Assembly (NCBI RefSeq): GCF_001427105.1
Contig: NZ_LMGI01000004.1
Location: 62,001 to 126,000, forward strand
Direction of reading: 5' to 3'
DNA length: 64,000 nt
Source of the DNA: Sphingopyxis sp. Root154
Lineage (GTDB): Bacteria; Pseudomonadota; Alphaproteobacteria; Sphingomonadales; Sphingomonadaceae
Shown: piece after piece, positions 53,330 to 61,939 of the stretch
Position numbering within the stretch: position 1 is the first letter of the stretch
Layout of the letters: each line of letters starts with the position of its first letter
Position numbers and translations under genes: made by a program
The notes under the pieces: generated by a model
Databases searched by the model: none
Told to the model about the DNA's origin: nothing
The model's input: the letters and a program-made list of their open reading frames with translations, nothing else

Positions 53330-55171
53330 TCAATAGGCGAGCGCGCAGCCGTCGGCGCGCATCTCGCTCGCCGCGGCATAGACGCGCGTCTTGCCATCCA
53401 TGCGATGCTCGACGCACTGATAGCGCCCGAAACCGCCATCGGATTCACCCAGCGTCCAGCCGATGTCGGCCAGTTGCCGCTGCGTCGCCGCGGGCACGCC
53501 GCTTTCGAGCCGCAGCACGCCATTGACGCCGTCATCGGGCGAATCCTCGCCCATCGTCTCGGACGATCCCTCATGGTGCCAGCGCGGCGAGTCGCCTGCC
53601 GCCTGGATCTCCAGCCCGTAATCGACACGGTTGATGACGATCTGCGCCTGCCCCTGCGGCTGCATGTCGCCGCCCATCACGCCGAAGCTCATCCACGGCA
53701 CGTCGCCGCGTGCCGCGAAGCCCGGGATGATCGTCTGGAACGGGCGCTTGCCCGGCGCATAGATGTTGGGATGGCCGTCAGCCAAGCTGAACAACTGCCC
53801 GCGATCCTGAAACATGAAGCCTAGTCCGTCGGCGACCAGCCCCGACCCCATGCCGCGGAAGTTCGACTGGATCATCGACACCATCATGCCGTCCTTGTCG
53901 GCGCAGCTGAAATAGGTGGTGTCGCCGCGGCTCGGCGCCTTCCCCGGATAGACCGGCGACAGCAGCCGGTCGGGACGGATCAGCTTGGCCCGCTCGGCCG
54001 CATAATCCTTCGATACCAGCCATTCGACCGGTACCTTGGCGAAATGCGGATCGGCATAATAACGCGCGCGATCCTCATAGGCGAGGCGCTTGGCCTCGGC
54101 CTGCAAATGGATCGACAGCGCCGACTGAAAGCCCGCGCCCTTCAGGTCGAAATTCTCGAGGATGTTGAGCATCTGCAAGGTCGCAATGCCCTGCGTGTTC
54201 GCGCCGAGCGCATAGACGTCGGTGCCGCGATAGCCGGTCTTGTGCGGCTCGATCCACTCAGACTTGTGCGCGGCGAGATCCTCATAACGCAGCCACCCAC
54301 CGATCCGCTTGAAATAGCTGTCGATCGTTCGCGCGATCTCGCCGGTGTAAAAGGCATCGCGGCCCCCTTCGGCAATCAGGCGGAAGGTGCGCGCGAGGTC
54401 GGGGTTGCGGAATATCTGTCCCGCCGCGGGCCCCTTGCCGTCATTGACCCCATAGGTGCGCATCGCATTGTCGATTTCCTCGATCCCGCGGCCAGGCTGG
54501 CGGAAATTGGCGAGCGCGCGGCGGATATAATAAGCGATCATGTCGGGCACCGGCGCGCCCGCCTCGGCATGCGCGATGACGGGTTCGAACAATTCCTTCC
54601 AGGGCAATTTCCCGTAACGCTGGTGCATCGTCCACCAGCCGTCGACCGCGCCCGGCACCGACACGCTGATCGCGCCATAGGCGGGCAGCGTGCCACCTTT
54701 CGCGCGGCTGCGCACTGTCGCAAGGTCGAGCCCGCGCGGGCTTTTCCCCGACCCGGCAAGCGCCGCGAGCTTCTTTGTCTTGGGGTCCCAGATCATCGCA
54801 TAGACGTCGCCGCCGATGCCGTTCGCGGTCGGTTCGAGCAGCCCGAGGCACGCATTGATCGCGATCGCCGCATCGACCGCCGACCCGCCGCGCTTCAATA
54901 TGTCGATCCCCGCCTGCGTCGCGAGCGGATGCGCGGTGCCCGCCGCGCCATTGAGGCCGTAGGCCGCGGTGCGCGAGGCGAAGCTCGCGCCGACCGGCCG
55001 GTCACCGCCCTGAACATCAGGGCGGACAAACCGGTCCGCGCCCGCTTCCCACACCGGCGGCGCCGAACCGCTCGCCTTGGGCGCGGGCTTGGGTTGGCCA
55101 CCCTGCGCGAAGCCGGCCGTCGGGAGCAATGCGGCAGCCGGAACGGCAGCAAGAAGGGTGCGACGATCCAT
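53330..55171 (-). CDS. gamma-glutamyltransferase family hydrolase
   Basis: 613 residues. Start at MDRRTLLAAVPAAA, a Tat-like signal peptide with two arginines, ending near GFAQGG; the frame is open further upstream to 55288. The precursor is cut before the catalytic Thr; here GDTTYFSCADKDG is the family's conserved nucleophile region, and the downstream block SMIQSNFRGMGSG matches too. It cleaves gamma-glutamyl bonds in glutathione or related peptides. It sits downstream of the permease terminator, with its own promoter and the AT-rich element at 55238. Confidence 0.93.
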   Translation of the reverse strand: MDRRTLLAAVPAAALLPTAGFAQGGQPKPAPKASGSAPPVWEAGADRFVRPDVQGGDRPVGASFASRTAAYGLNGAAGTAHPLATQAGIDILKRGGSAVDAAIAINACLGLLEPTANGIGGDVYAMIWDPKTKKLAALAGSGKSPRGLDLATVRSRAKGGTLPAYGAISVSVPGAVDGWWTMHQRYGKLPWKELFEPVIAHAEAGAPVPDMIAYYIRRALANFRQPGRGIEEIDNAMRTYGVNDGKGPAAGQIFRNPDLARTFRLIAEGGRDAFYTGEIARTIDSYFKRIGGWLRYEDLAAHKSEWIEPHKTGYRGTDVYALGANTQGIATLQMLNILENFDLKGAGFQSALSIHLQAEAKRLAYEDRARYYADPHFAKVPVEWLVSKDYAAERAKLIRPDRLLSPVYPGKAPSRGDTTYFSCADKDGMMVSMIQSNFRGMGSGLVADGLGFMFQDRGQLFSLADGHPNIYAPGKRPFQTIIPGFAARGDVPWMSFGVMGGDMQPQGQAQIVINRVDYGLEIQAAGDSPRWHHEGSSETMGEDSPDDGVNGVLRLESGVPAATQRQLADIGWTLGESDGGFGRYQCVEHRMDGKTRVYAAASEMRADGCALAY

Positions 55172-55237
55172 GAGTTCAAATCCTCGTGAAAAAAATTCAT
55201 TCTGCGAGATGCGGGCGCGATAGCAAGACCGGATTTG

Positions 55238-55245
55238 ATATACGA
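55238..55245 (-). promoter_or_regulatory. candidate GntR-regulon operator B
   Basis: Minus-strand TCGTATAT, about 70 bases upstream of the gamma-glutamyltransferase ATG, matching the common element of sites A, C and D in seven of eight positions and as TCGTATAY in all. Confidence 0.45.
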
Positions 55246-55271
55246 TCGTGGTGCGGACAATCCGGAAAGCG

Positions 55272-55306
55272 AAAGGGCTATGGTGCATCGATGCGCCATA
55301 GCCCTT
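55272..55306 (-). terminator. hairpin terminator of the APC permease operon
   Basis: Perfect 11-bp stem AAGGGCTATGG / CCATAGCCCTT with a self-complementary GCATCGATGC loop region, 40 bases past the permease stop; the minus strand continues CCCTTTCGCTTT. The T run is interrupted, so it is a moderate terminator. Confidence 0.7.
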
Positions 55307-55346
55307 CGATAGACCGGCCGGCCGACGATTGCCGCGCCGGGCCGGG

Positions 55347-56780
55347 TCAGATTCCGACGACCGCCTGATCGCGCCGTGCGAGACTGCGCGCGCGGCCGTA
55401 AGCGAAGTAGACGAGGATGCCGAGGATGTTCCATCCGAGGAAGCGGACCAGCGTCATGCTGGGCAGGCTGAACAGCAGATAGAGACAGCCGAGCACCGCG
55501 AGCGTGCCGACCAGATAGGGCGCCGGGCAGCGGAACACGCGCGGCAGGTCGGGCGCCTTTTTGCGCAGCACCATCAGGCAGACGCCGACCGCGATGAAGG
55601 CGATCAGTGTTCCGGCGTTGGCCAGCTCGGCGATCTCGTCGAGGCGGAAAAAGCCCGCGACGCCAGCAACGAAGACGCCCGTCACCCCGGTGACGAACAC
55701 CGGCGTCCCCGTGCGTTCGGACACGCGGCTCAGCGAACGCGGCAGCAAACCGTCGCGGCTCATCACGAAGAAGACGCGGCTCTGGCCGTACATCATCACG
55801 AGGATGACCGACGGCAAGGCGATGAGCGCCGCGAGCGCGACGAGGTGCGAGGCGACCGGATGGCCTAGCGTGCGGAGCACGAGCGCGAGCGGCTCGGGCG
55901 AGTTGCCGAGCGTCGTATAATGCATCGCGCCGACCGCGCTGACCGCGACGAGCATGTAGATGAGCGTGCAGATCGCCATCGACCCGATGATGCCGATCGT
56001 CAGGTCGCGCTTGGGGTTCTTGGTCTCTTCGGCCGAGGTCGCGACCGCGTCGAAGCCATAGAAGGCGAAGAAGACGATCGCGGCGGCCGCCATCACCCCC
56101 TTGGTCGCGCCGCTCGCGTCGACATGGCTGGCAAAGCCATAGGGCATGAAGGGCTGGAGATTGTTTGCGTCGAACGCGGGCGCCGCAAAGGCGACGAAGA
56201 TCGACAACGCGACGAGCTTGATGATCACGAGGATGATGTTGAGCGTCGCGCTTTCGCGCGTCCCGGCCATCAGCATGCCCGCCACCCCGAGCGCGACGAG
56301 CACGGCGGGCAGGTTGACGATGCCGCCGGCGTGCGGGCCGGATAGCAGGGCGGGGGGCAAATGGATGCCCGCCGACTGGATCCAGCCGACCAGATAGCCC
56401 GACCAGCCGACCGCGACGGTCGAACAGGCAAGCGAATATTCGAGGATCAGGCTCCACCCGACGATCCAGGCGAGCGTCTCGCCGAGCACCGAATAGGTGT
56501 AGGTATAGGCGCTGCCCGACGTGGGGATCATCGTTGCGAGTTCGGCATAGGCGAGCGCGGCGCAGGCGCAGACCGCACCGGCAATGGCAAAGGCGAGGAT
56601 CACCGCGGGGCCCGCGCGCTCGGCGCCGACGCCGGTCAGCGTGTAGATACCCGTTCCGACGATCGCGCCGACCCCCAGCGCCACAAGATGCGGCCAGCTG
56701 AGCGTGGCGCGCAGGCTATGCCCCGCCTCCTGCCGCGCGACCGCGATGGGCTTTATCGGCCCGAAAAGACCTGCTGCCAC
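55347..56780 (-). CDS. APC family amino acid permease of the hydroxyproline operon
   Basis: 477 residues, 12 or more membrane helices. First helix GVGAIVGTGIYTLTGVG and the helix with PTSGSAYTYTYSVLGE are diagnostic of the APC superfamily and similar to the permease at 6911-8449. It is the last gene of the unit dapA-like - epimerase - gntR - permease, so it probably brings hydroxyproline or a related amino acid across the inner membrane. Confidence 0.93.
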   Translation of the reverse strand: MAAGLFGPIKPIAVARQEAGHSLRATLSWPHLVALGVGAIVGTGIYTLTGVGAERAGPAVILAFAIAGAVCACAALAYAELATMIPTSGSAYTYTYSVLGETLAWIVGWSLILEYSLACSTVAVGWSGYLVGWIQSAGIHLPPALLSGPHAGGIVNLPAVLVALGVAGMLMAGTRESATLNIILVIIKLVALSIFVAFAAPAFDANNLQPFMPYGFASHVDASGATKGVMAAAAIVFFAFYGFDAVATSAEETKNPKRDLTIGIIGSMAICTLIYMLVAVSAVGAMHYTTLGNSPEPLALVLRTLGHPVASHLVALAALIALPSVILVMMYGQSRVFFVMSRDGLLPRSLSRVSERTGTPVFVTGVTGVFVAGVAGFFRLDEIAELANAGTLIAFIAVGVCLMVLRKKAPDLPRVFRCPAPYLVGTLAVLGCLYLLFSLPSMTLVRFLGWNILGILVYFAYGRARSLARRDQAVVGI

Positions 56781-56825
56781 CTATTGCTCCTCCCTTGTCT
56801 GGAGCCGACGGCAGCCGGCCCCCTG

Positions 56826-57473
56826 TTAATCGTCGACGAGCTGCTGTCGCAGATCGTCCAGCGTCTTGCGGATATGCGCATCGACCAGCACCGAAATCTT
56901 GTCCGCATCGCGCGCCAGCCACGCCTCGAGCAGCTGGTGATGTTCCTCGTTCGCGCGCTCGTCGCGCCCCAGCGGTTCGAGGTGGACACGCACATAGCGT
57001 TCGGAGAGCACCTGCAGGCGCTCGAGAATGGTGATCGTGACCGGCTGGCCGCACGGGCGGAACAGCGCGCGGTGGAAAGCGCGGTTGAAGGCGCCGACCC
57101 CGTCGCCATGCTCATCGGTGACATGGTCGAGCGTATCGAGCGTTTCGATCGCATGGGAATGATCGGCCTCGGTCGCGAGCAGCGCAGCGCGTGCGGTGGC
57201 GTCGGGTTCCAGCTTAATGCGCAGCTCATAGACTTCCTGCGCCTCCGAAGCGCTGAGCGACCGCACGAAGAAGCCGCGGTTCGCCTGTGATCGGACCAGC
57301 CCTTCCTCTTCGAGGCGGGCGAGCGCTTCGCGTAGCGGAATCTTGCTGACGCCGAGTTCGGCGGCCAGCGCGTCCTGGCGGATTGCATGTTCGCTGGAAA
57401 CGACCCCCGAAAGGATGCGCTCGCGGACGAGGTCCACCAGCTGGTCGGACAGGTTTCGGATGATGAGGCTCAT
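56826..57473 (-). CDS. GntR family regulator, FCD type
   Basis: 215 residues. Winged helix-turn-helix at about residues 8-70 (IRQDALAAELGVSKIPLREALARLEEEGL), then an all-helical FCD effector domain with candidate metal ligands in FNRAFHRAL, NEEHHQLLEAW and VDAHIRKTL. The ATG at 57473 is 7 bases after the epimerase stop, and the gene is inside the operon it likely controls. The candidate operator is the TCGTATAY element found in four intergenic regions of the locus. Confidence 0.92.
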   Translation of the reverse strand: MSLIIRNLSDQLVDLVRERILSGVVSSEHAIRQDALAAELGVSKIPLREALARLEEEGLVRSQANRGFFVRSLSASEAQEVYELRIKLEPDATARAALLATEADHSHAIETLDTLDHVTDEHGDGVGAFNRAFHRALFRPCGQPVTITILERLQVLSERYVRVHLEPLGRDERANEEHHQLLEAWLARDADKISVLVDAHIRKTLDDLRQQLVDD

Positions 57474-57480
57474 AAGGGCC

Positions 57481-58479
57481 TCATAGCACCGAAAATCCAT
57501 TCCAGAAGCTGTCTGCTTGATCGACCCAGATCGTGTTGAATCCGGTCGCGATCGCCGATCCCTCGATCGAGGGAATAATGCCGGGCGTATCGCCGAGCAT
57601 CGCGCTGTCCTCGACCCGTCCGATGAAGCGGCTGCAGATATAGCTTTCGTGGACGAAACGGTCGCCAACCTGCAGCCGTCCCTTGGCAACGAGATGCGCC
57701 ATCCGCGCCGACGTGCCGGTGCCGCACGGGCTGCGGTCGATCGCGCGCTCGCCATAAAAGACCGCGTTGCGGCCGTCGGCGCCTTCACCTTTGGGCCGGT
57801 CTGTCCACATGACATGGCTGACGCCGCGGATGCGGTCGTCAACGGGATGCACCGGCTCGTACGCCGCCTGCATCAGCGAGCGAATGGTGCGGCTCAGATC
57901 GACGATCCGCGACGCACCGAGCGCATCGAGACTGATATACGGGCCCTGCGGCTCGATGATCGCGTAATAATTGCCGCCATAGGCGACATCGACCTTGAGC
58001 CGGCCGAAGCCGGGGACATCGATTTCGATCCCCTCGGTCGCGAGATAGGAGGGCACGTTGCGGATCCGCACCCACGAAACCCGGTCACCCTCAGTGCCAT
58101 ATTCGATGTCGATCGTTCCTGCGGGAACCTCGACGCGCAGCTTGCCGGGCACCCGCGGGGTAATCAGCCCATTCTCGAGCCCGAAGGTGATGAGCCCGAT
58201 AGTCCCGTGGCCGCACATCGGAAGGCAGCCACTGGTTTCGATGAACAGGATGCCGATGTCGCTGTCGGGCTGAGTGGGCGGATAGAGAAATCCGCCCGAC
58301 ATCATGTCGTGCCCGCGCGGTTCGAAACAAAGGCTCGTTCGGATCCAGTCGAACCGGTCGAGGAAATCCTGGCGCCGCTCGGCCATCGACCCTCCGCGGA
58401 CGAGCGGCGCACCACCGGCGACCAGCCGGACCGGATTTCCGGCAGTGTGGCCGTCGATGCAGAAGAAGGTGTGGCGCAT
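57481..58479 (-). CDS. 4-hydroxyproline 2-epimerase (proline racemase family)
   Basis: 332 residues. Interconverts trans-4-hydroxy-L-proline and cis-4-hydroxy-D-proline by a two-base mechanism. The two catalytic Cys are present: LPMCGHGTIG (Cys 89) and SPCGTGTSARMA (Cys 252). Having Cys at both positions separates it from 3-hydroxyproline dehydratases, which have Thr at the second. GGGAGA precedes the ATG at 58479. The DapA-family and dehydrogenase neighbours complete the pathway, which supports hydroxyproline rather than proline as substrate. Confidence 0.93.
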   Translation of the reverse strand: MRHTFFCIDGHTAGNPVRLVAGGAPLVRGGSMAERRQDFLDRFDWIRTSLCFEPRGHDMMSGGFLYPPTQPDSDIGILFIETSGCLPMCGHGTIGLITFGLENGLITPRVPGKLRVEVPAGTIDIEYGTEGDRVSWVRIRNVPSYLATEGIEIDVPGFGRLKVDVAYGGNYYAIIEPQGPYISLDALGASRIVDLSRTIRSLMQAAYEPVHPVDDRIRGVSHVMWTDRPKGEGADGRNAVFYGERAIDRSPCGTGTSARMAHLVAKGRLQVGDRFVHESYICSRFIGRVEDSAMLGDTPGIIPSIEGSAIATGFNTIWVDQADSFWNGFSVL

Positions 58480-58496
58480 GGACTCTCCCTGGCCCG

Positions 58497-59411
58497 TCAG
58501 GCCGCGATCTTGCTCGGCTGCGTCGCCGCGCATTTTTCGACCATCGCGATCACATCCTTACGGCGCTGGCCAGCGAGCGGCATGCGCGGCATGCGGACGC
58601 GTTCGGAGCCGCGCCCCATGATCTCTTCGGCGAGCTTGATCGACTGGACCAGATCGCGGTCGGCGTCGAGATGGAGAAGCGGCATGAACCAGCGATAGAT
58701 CGCCAGCGCCTCGTCATATCTGCCCTCGTTGAACGCCGCGACAAGGCGGACCGATTCGGTCGGGAAGGCACTCGTCAGTCCGGAGACCCAGCCACTGGCC
58801 CCGAGGAACAGGCCCTCGAGCGCAATGTCGTCGAGCCCGGCCATCACCGTATAGCGATCGCCGAAACGGTTGAAGACATCGGTGAAGCGGCGCGGATCGG
58901 GCGCGCTTTCCTTGATCGCAACGATGTTGGACACGTCGCGCAGCGCCTCGAGCGTCGCGAAATCGACGTCGACGCGGTACGCGGGCGGATTGTTATAGAG
59001 CATGATCGGCAGCGAGGTCGCCTCGGCAACGGCGCGGAAATGCGCCTGCAGCTCTTCGGGGGTCGGCACATAGACCATCGCGGGCAGGAGCATGATCGCA
59101 TCGGCGCCGAGCTTTTCGGCGTCCTTTGCATATTGGATCGCGCGCGCGGTGGTGAGTTCGGACACGCCCGCGACGACGGGCACGCGCCCGGCAACCGCTT
59201 CGACCGCGCCTTGCAACACATCGCGCTTCTCGTCGGGTTCAAGCGAATTATTCTCGCCGCACGTGCCGAGAATGATGAGCCCGGTCACCCCGTCATCGAC
59301 GAGCGCGCTCTGCACGCGCTGGGTTGCATCGAAATCGACCGACAGATCTTCGGCGAATTGAGTGGTAGCTGCGGGATATACGCCCTCCCACAGTGTCCTT
59401 ATCACGCTCAT
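58497..59411 (-). CDS. DapA family lyase, probable 1-pyrroline-4-hydroxy-2-carboxylate deaminase
   Basis: 304 residues of the dihydrodipicolinate synthase fold. Tyr 139 (MLYNNPPAYR) and the Schiff-base Lys 167 (VAIKESA) are in place. In hydroxyproline catabolism this family member converts 1-pyrroline-4-hydroxy-2-carboxylate to alpha-ketoglutarate semialdehyde with loss of ammonia; the neighbours make that assignment more likely than lysine synthesis. GGAGG is 5 bases before the ATG. First gene of the minus-strand operon, divergent from the FAD dehydrogenase gene. Confidence 0.88.
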   Translation of the reverse strand: MSVIRTLWEGVYPAATTQFAEDLSVDFDATQRVQSALVDDGVTGLIILGTCGENNSLEPDEKRDVLQGAVEAVAGRVPVVAGVSELTTARAIQYAKDAEKLGADAIMLLPAMVYVPTPEELQAHFRAVAEATSLPIMLYNNPPAYRVDVDFATLEALRDVSNIVAIKESAPDPRRFTDVFNRFGDRYTVMAGLDDIALEGLFLGASGWVSGLTSAFPTESVRLVAAFNEGRYDEALAIYRWFMPLLHLDADRDLVQSIKLAEEIMGRGSERVRMPRMPLAGQRRKDVIAMVEKCAATQPSKIAA

Positions 59412-59423
59412 TCATTACCTCCG

Positions 59424-59454
59424 TTGAAGCTTCAGATCGTATACGGTATATGAT
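59424..59454 (+). promoter_or_regulatory. promoter with candidate GntR operator C
   Basis: -35 TTGAAG (59424-59429) and -10 TATGAT (59449-59454) flank the element TCGTATAC (59437-59444). The expected transcription start coincides with the ATG of the FAD dehydrogenase gene. A binding protein here would block both directions. Confidence 0.5.
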
Positions 59455-59459
59455 ACAAG

Positions 59460-60734
59460 ATGCCAAATGATTTTCCATCTCGCTCGTCCGAACCGCAGAA
59501 TGCTGTCGTAATTGGCGGAGGCGTCGTGGGACTCGCCACCGCTCTCGCGCTACAAAAACGCGACATATCAGTCACATTGATCGATTCGCCCCCGGCATCC
59601 CCTGCCGCATCATGGGGGAATGCGGGCCATATCGCCATCGAACAGGTCGAACCGCTCGCGTCGCGCGCGACGATCCGCTCGATGCCGCGCCGCCTGTTCC
59701 GGCGCGGCGGCGCGCTGTCATTGCCATGGCGCGATATCGGCGCGTGGCTGCCCTTCTCGCTGCGGCTCGTCGCCGCGACGAGCCCCGCGCGCTTCGCGGC
59801 CGGCCGCGCGGCGCTCGGTCAGGCGCTGGGCGATGCGATGGGTTCGTGGCGCCGGCTGCTGGGCCGAATCGGGGCGGGCGACCTGCTCGTCGAGGATGGC
59901 CATTATATCCTGTGGGAAAGCGCCGTGAGCGCCGAAGCTGGTCGCGCGCACTGGGCGGCAACCGATATCGGGCAAGCGAGCATGCGCGATGCGACGCCCG
60001 CCGAGCAGGACCGGCTTGCCGCGCTGACCTCAGCTCCGGTCGCCGGCGCGGTCCATATTGCGGGATCGGGCCAGATCGCCGACCTTGATGCGCTGGGCGC
60101 GGCGCTCCGCGCGGGATTCGACGCCGCCGGTGGTTCGCGAATCGAAGCGAAGATCGACCGGCTGCTGATCGAGGACGGCCGCGCCGTCGCCATCGCCGCC
60201 GACGGGACGCGCCACACAGCAGATGCAATGGTGATCGCGAGCGGCGCCGCGTCGGGCACGCTGATGGCATCGATCGGCCAGCGCGTGCCGATCATCGCCG
60301 AGCGCGGCTATCATATCCAGTCGGCCGACACCGGCTGGCCGCAGGATATGCCGCCGGTGGTGTTCGAGGACCGGTCGATGATCGTCACCCGTTTCCGGTC
60401 CGGGCTGCGCGCCGCGAGTTTCGTCGAATTCGGCCGCGGCGCCAGCCCCGCCGATCCGCGCAAATGGGCGCGGCTGCGGAAGCATGTCGCGGCGCTCGGC
60501 CTGTCCTTCGGCCTGCCCGGCGCCGAATGGATGGGCGCGCGTCCGACGCTGCCCGACTATCTGCCGGCGATCGGGAGGAGCGACCGCGCGGCGAACCTTT
60601 TCTACGCGTTCGGCCACCAGCATCTGGGCCTGACTCTCGCCGCGACGACGGGTGATGCCATCGCCGCGCTCGTCGCTGGCGACGCGCCGCCCTTTGACCT
60701 CGCCCCCTTCGACCTCAAGCGTTTTGGAGCCTGA
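59460..60734 (+). CDS. FAD-dependent D-amino acid dehydrogenase, probable cis-4-hydroxy-D-proline dehydrogenase
   Basis: 424 residues of the DAO family. The FAD-binding Rossmann motif VVIGGGVVGLATA is at residues 16-28, and the C-terminal block ARPTLPDYLPAIGRSD ... GHQHLGLTLAATTGDAIA matches D-amino acid dehydrogenases that oxidise cis-4-hydroxy-D-proline to 1-pyrroline-4-hydroxy-2-carboxylate. The ATG has no ribosome-binding site and lies at the predicted transcription start, so the message may be leaderless. The M24 peptidase gene follows after 1 base. Confidence 0.9.
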   Translation: MPNDFPSRSSEPQNAVVIGGGVVGLATALALQKRDISVTLIDSPPASPAASWGNAGHIAIEQVEPLASRATIRSMPRRLFRRGGALSLPWRDIGAWLPFSLRLVAATSPARFAAGRAALGQALGDAMGSWRRLLGRIGAGDLLVEDGHYILWESAVSAEAGRAHWAATDIGQASMRDATPAEQDRLAALTSAPVAGAVHIAGSGQIADLDALGAALRAGFDAAGGSRIEAKIDRLLIEDGRAVAIAADGTRHTADAMVIASGAASGTLMASIGQRVPIIAERGYHIQSADTGWPQDMPPVVFEDRSMIVTRFRSGLRAASFVEFGRGASPADPRKWARLRKHVAALGLSFGLPGAEWMGARPTLPDYLPAIGRSDRAANLFYAFGHQHLGLTLAATTGDAIAALVAGDAPPFDLAPFDLKRFGA

Positions 60735-60735
60735 C

Positions 60736-61938
60736 ATGACCAACGGAATCGGCGGATCGACCGCCGCACAGGAACTCGCCGCAATCACCCCCTGGGCGGA
60801 CCGCGCCGCGCCGATCGCTGCTGCCGAGCGTGAACAGCGCATCGAAAAGGCGCGGCTGCTGATGCACGCGACCGGCGCCGGCGCGCTGCTGGTCGGCGCG
60901 GGCGCGAGCCTGCGCTATTACGCGGGCATCCCGTGGGGCGCGAGCGAGCGGCTGGTCGCGATGCTGCTGCCGCGCACGGGAAAACCCATCGTCATCGCGC
61001 CCGCGTTCGAGCTCGGTACGCTCGAAGCCGACCTAAAGATCGAGGTCGAGTTGCGATTGTGGGAGGAGGATGCGAGTCCGTCCGAACTGGTGGTCGGTGC
61101 CTTGCGCGAGATTGGCGTGACGACGCTCGCAATCGATCCGGGCATGGCGTTCCTGTTCGTCGATCGCATCCGCCGCGCCGGTCCAACGCTCGACATCGTC
61201 GATGGCGGGCCGATCGTCGACGGCTGCCGGATGTATAAATCCGCCACCGAACTCGCGCTGCTCCAGCAGGCGAAGTCGATGACGCTCGAAGCGCATTGTC
61301 GCGCCGCGCGCATCCTGGCCCCCGGCATCCGGGCGAGCGAGGTCTCGCGCTTCCTCGAAGAAGCGCACCGCGCAATCGGCGCGGCGGCCGGCAACAGCTT
61401 TTGCATCGTCCAGTTCGGCCGAGCGACCGCCTTTCCGCACGGGCTTCCCGGCGACGCGCAGCTCAAGGAAGGCGACGTCGTGCTGATCGACGTCGGCTGC
61501 GTGGTAGAGGGCTATCATTCGGATATCACGCGCACCTATGTCTATGGCGAGGCGGACGCCGACCAGCAGCGCATCTGGGCGCTCGAAAAGGAAGCGCAGG
61601 CCGCGGCGTTCGACGCCGCGCTGCCCGGCGCGCCGTGCGAGGCGGTCGATGCGGCGGCGCGTGCGGTCCTCGAAAAGGCGGGGCTGGGTCCCGACTATCG
61701 CTTGCCCGGGCTGCCGCACCGCACCGGCCACGGCATCGGGCTGTCGATCCACGAGCCCGCCTATCTGGTGCGCGGCGACACGACGCCGCTCGCGCCCGGC
61801 ATGTGCTTTTCGAACGAGCCGATGATCGTCATCCCCGACCGCTTCGGCATCCGGCTGGAAGATCATTTCTACATGACCGAAAGCGGCGCCAAATGGTTCA
61901 CCGAACCCTCGCCCGCGATCGACCGGCCGTTCGGCTGA
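60736..61938 (+). CDS. M24 family peptidase, Xaa-Pro (prolidase) type
   Basis: 400 residues. An N-terminal creatinase-type domain (about 1-150) precedes the pita-bread catalytic domain with dinuclear metal ligands in LIDVGCVVEGYHSDITRT (two Asp), HRTGHGIGLSIHE (His), FSNEPMIV (Glu) and IRLEDHFYM (Glu). The family cleaves Xaa-Pro bonds; next to hydroxyproline catabolic genes it probably frees proline or hydroxyproline from peptides in the cytoplasm. No signal peptide is seen. It is convergent with the Ldh2 gene, ends 1 base apart. Confidence 0.92.
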   Translation: MTNGIGGSTAAQELAAITPWADRAAPIAAAEREQRIEKARLLMHATGAGALLVGAGASLRYYAGIPWGASERLVAMLLPRTGKPIVIAPAFELGTLEADLKIEVELRLWEEDASPSELVVGALREIGVTTLAIDPGMAFLFVDRIRRAGPTLDIVDGGPIVDGCRMYKSATELALLQQAKSMTLEAHCRAARILAPGIRASEVSRFLEEAHRAIGAAAGNSFCIVQFGRATAFPHGLPGDAQLKEGDVVLIDVGCVVEGYHSDITRTYVYGEADADQQRIWALEKEAQAAAFDAALPGAPCEAVDAAARAVLEKAGLGPDYRLPGLPHRTGHGIGLSIHEPAYLVRGDTTPLAPGMCFSNEPMIVIPDRFGIRLEDHFYMTESGAKWFTEPSPAIDRPFG

Positions 61939-61939
61939 G

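Noticed and set aside
58497-59411. Housekeeping dapA for lysine synthesis
   Set aside because: The context (epimerase, FAD dehydrogenase and regulator) fits the hydroxyproline deaminase branch of the same family; only the family assignment is certain.
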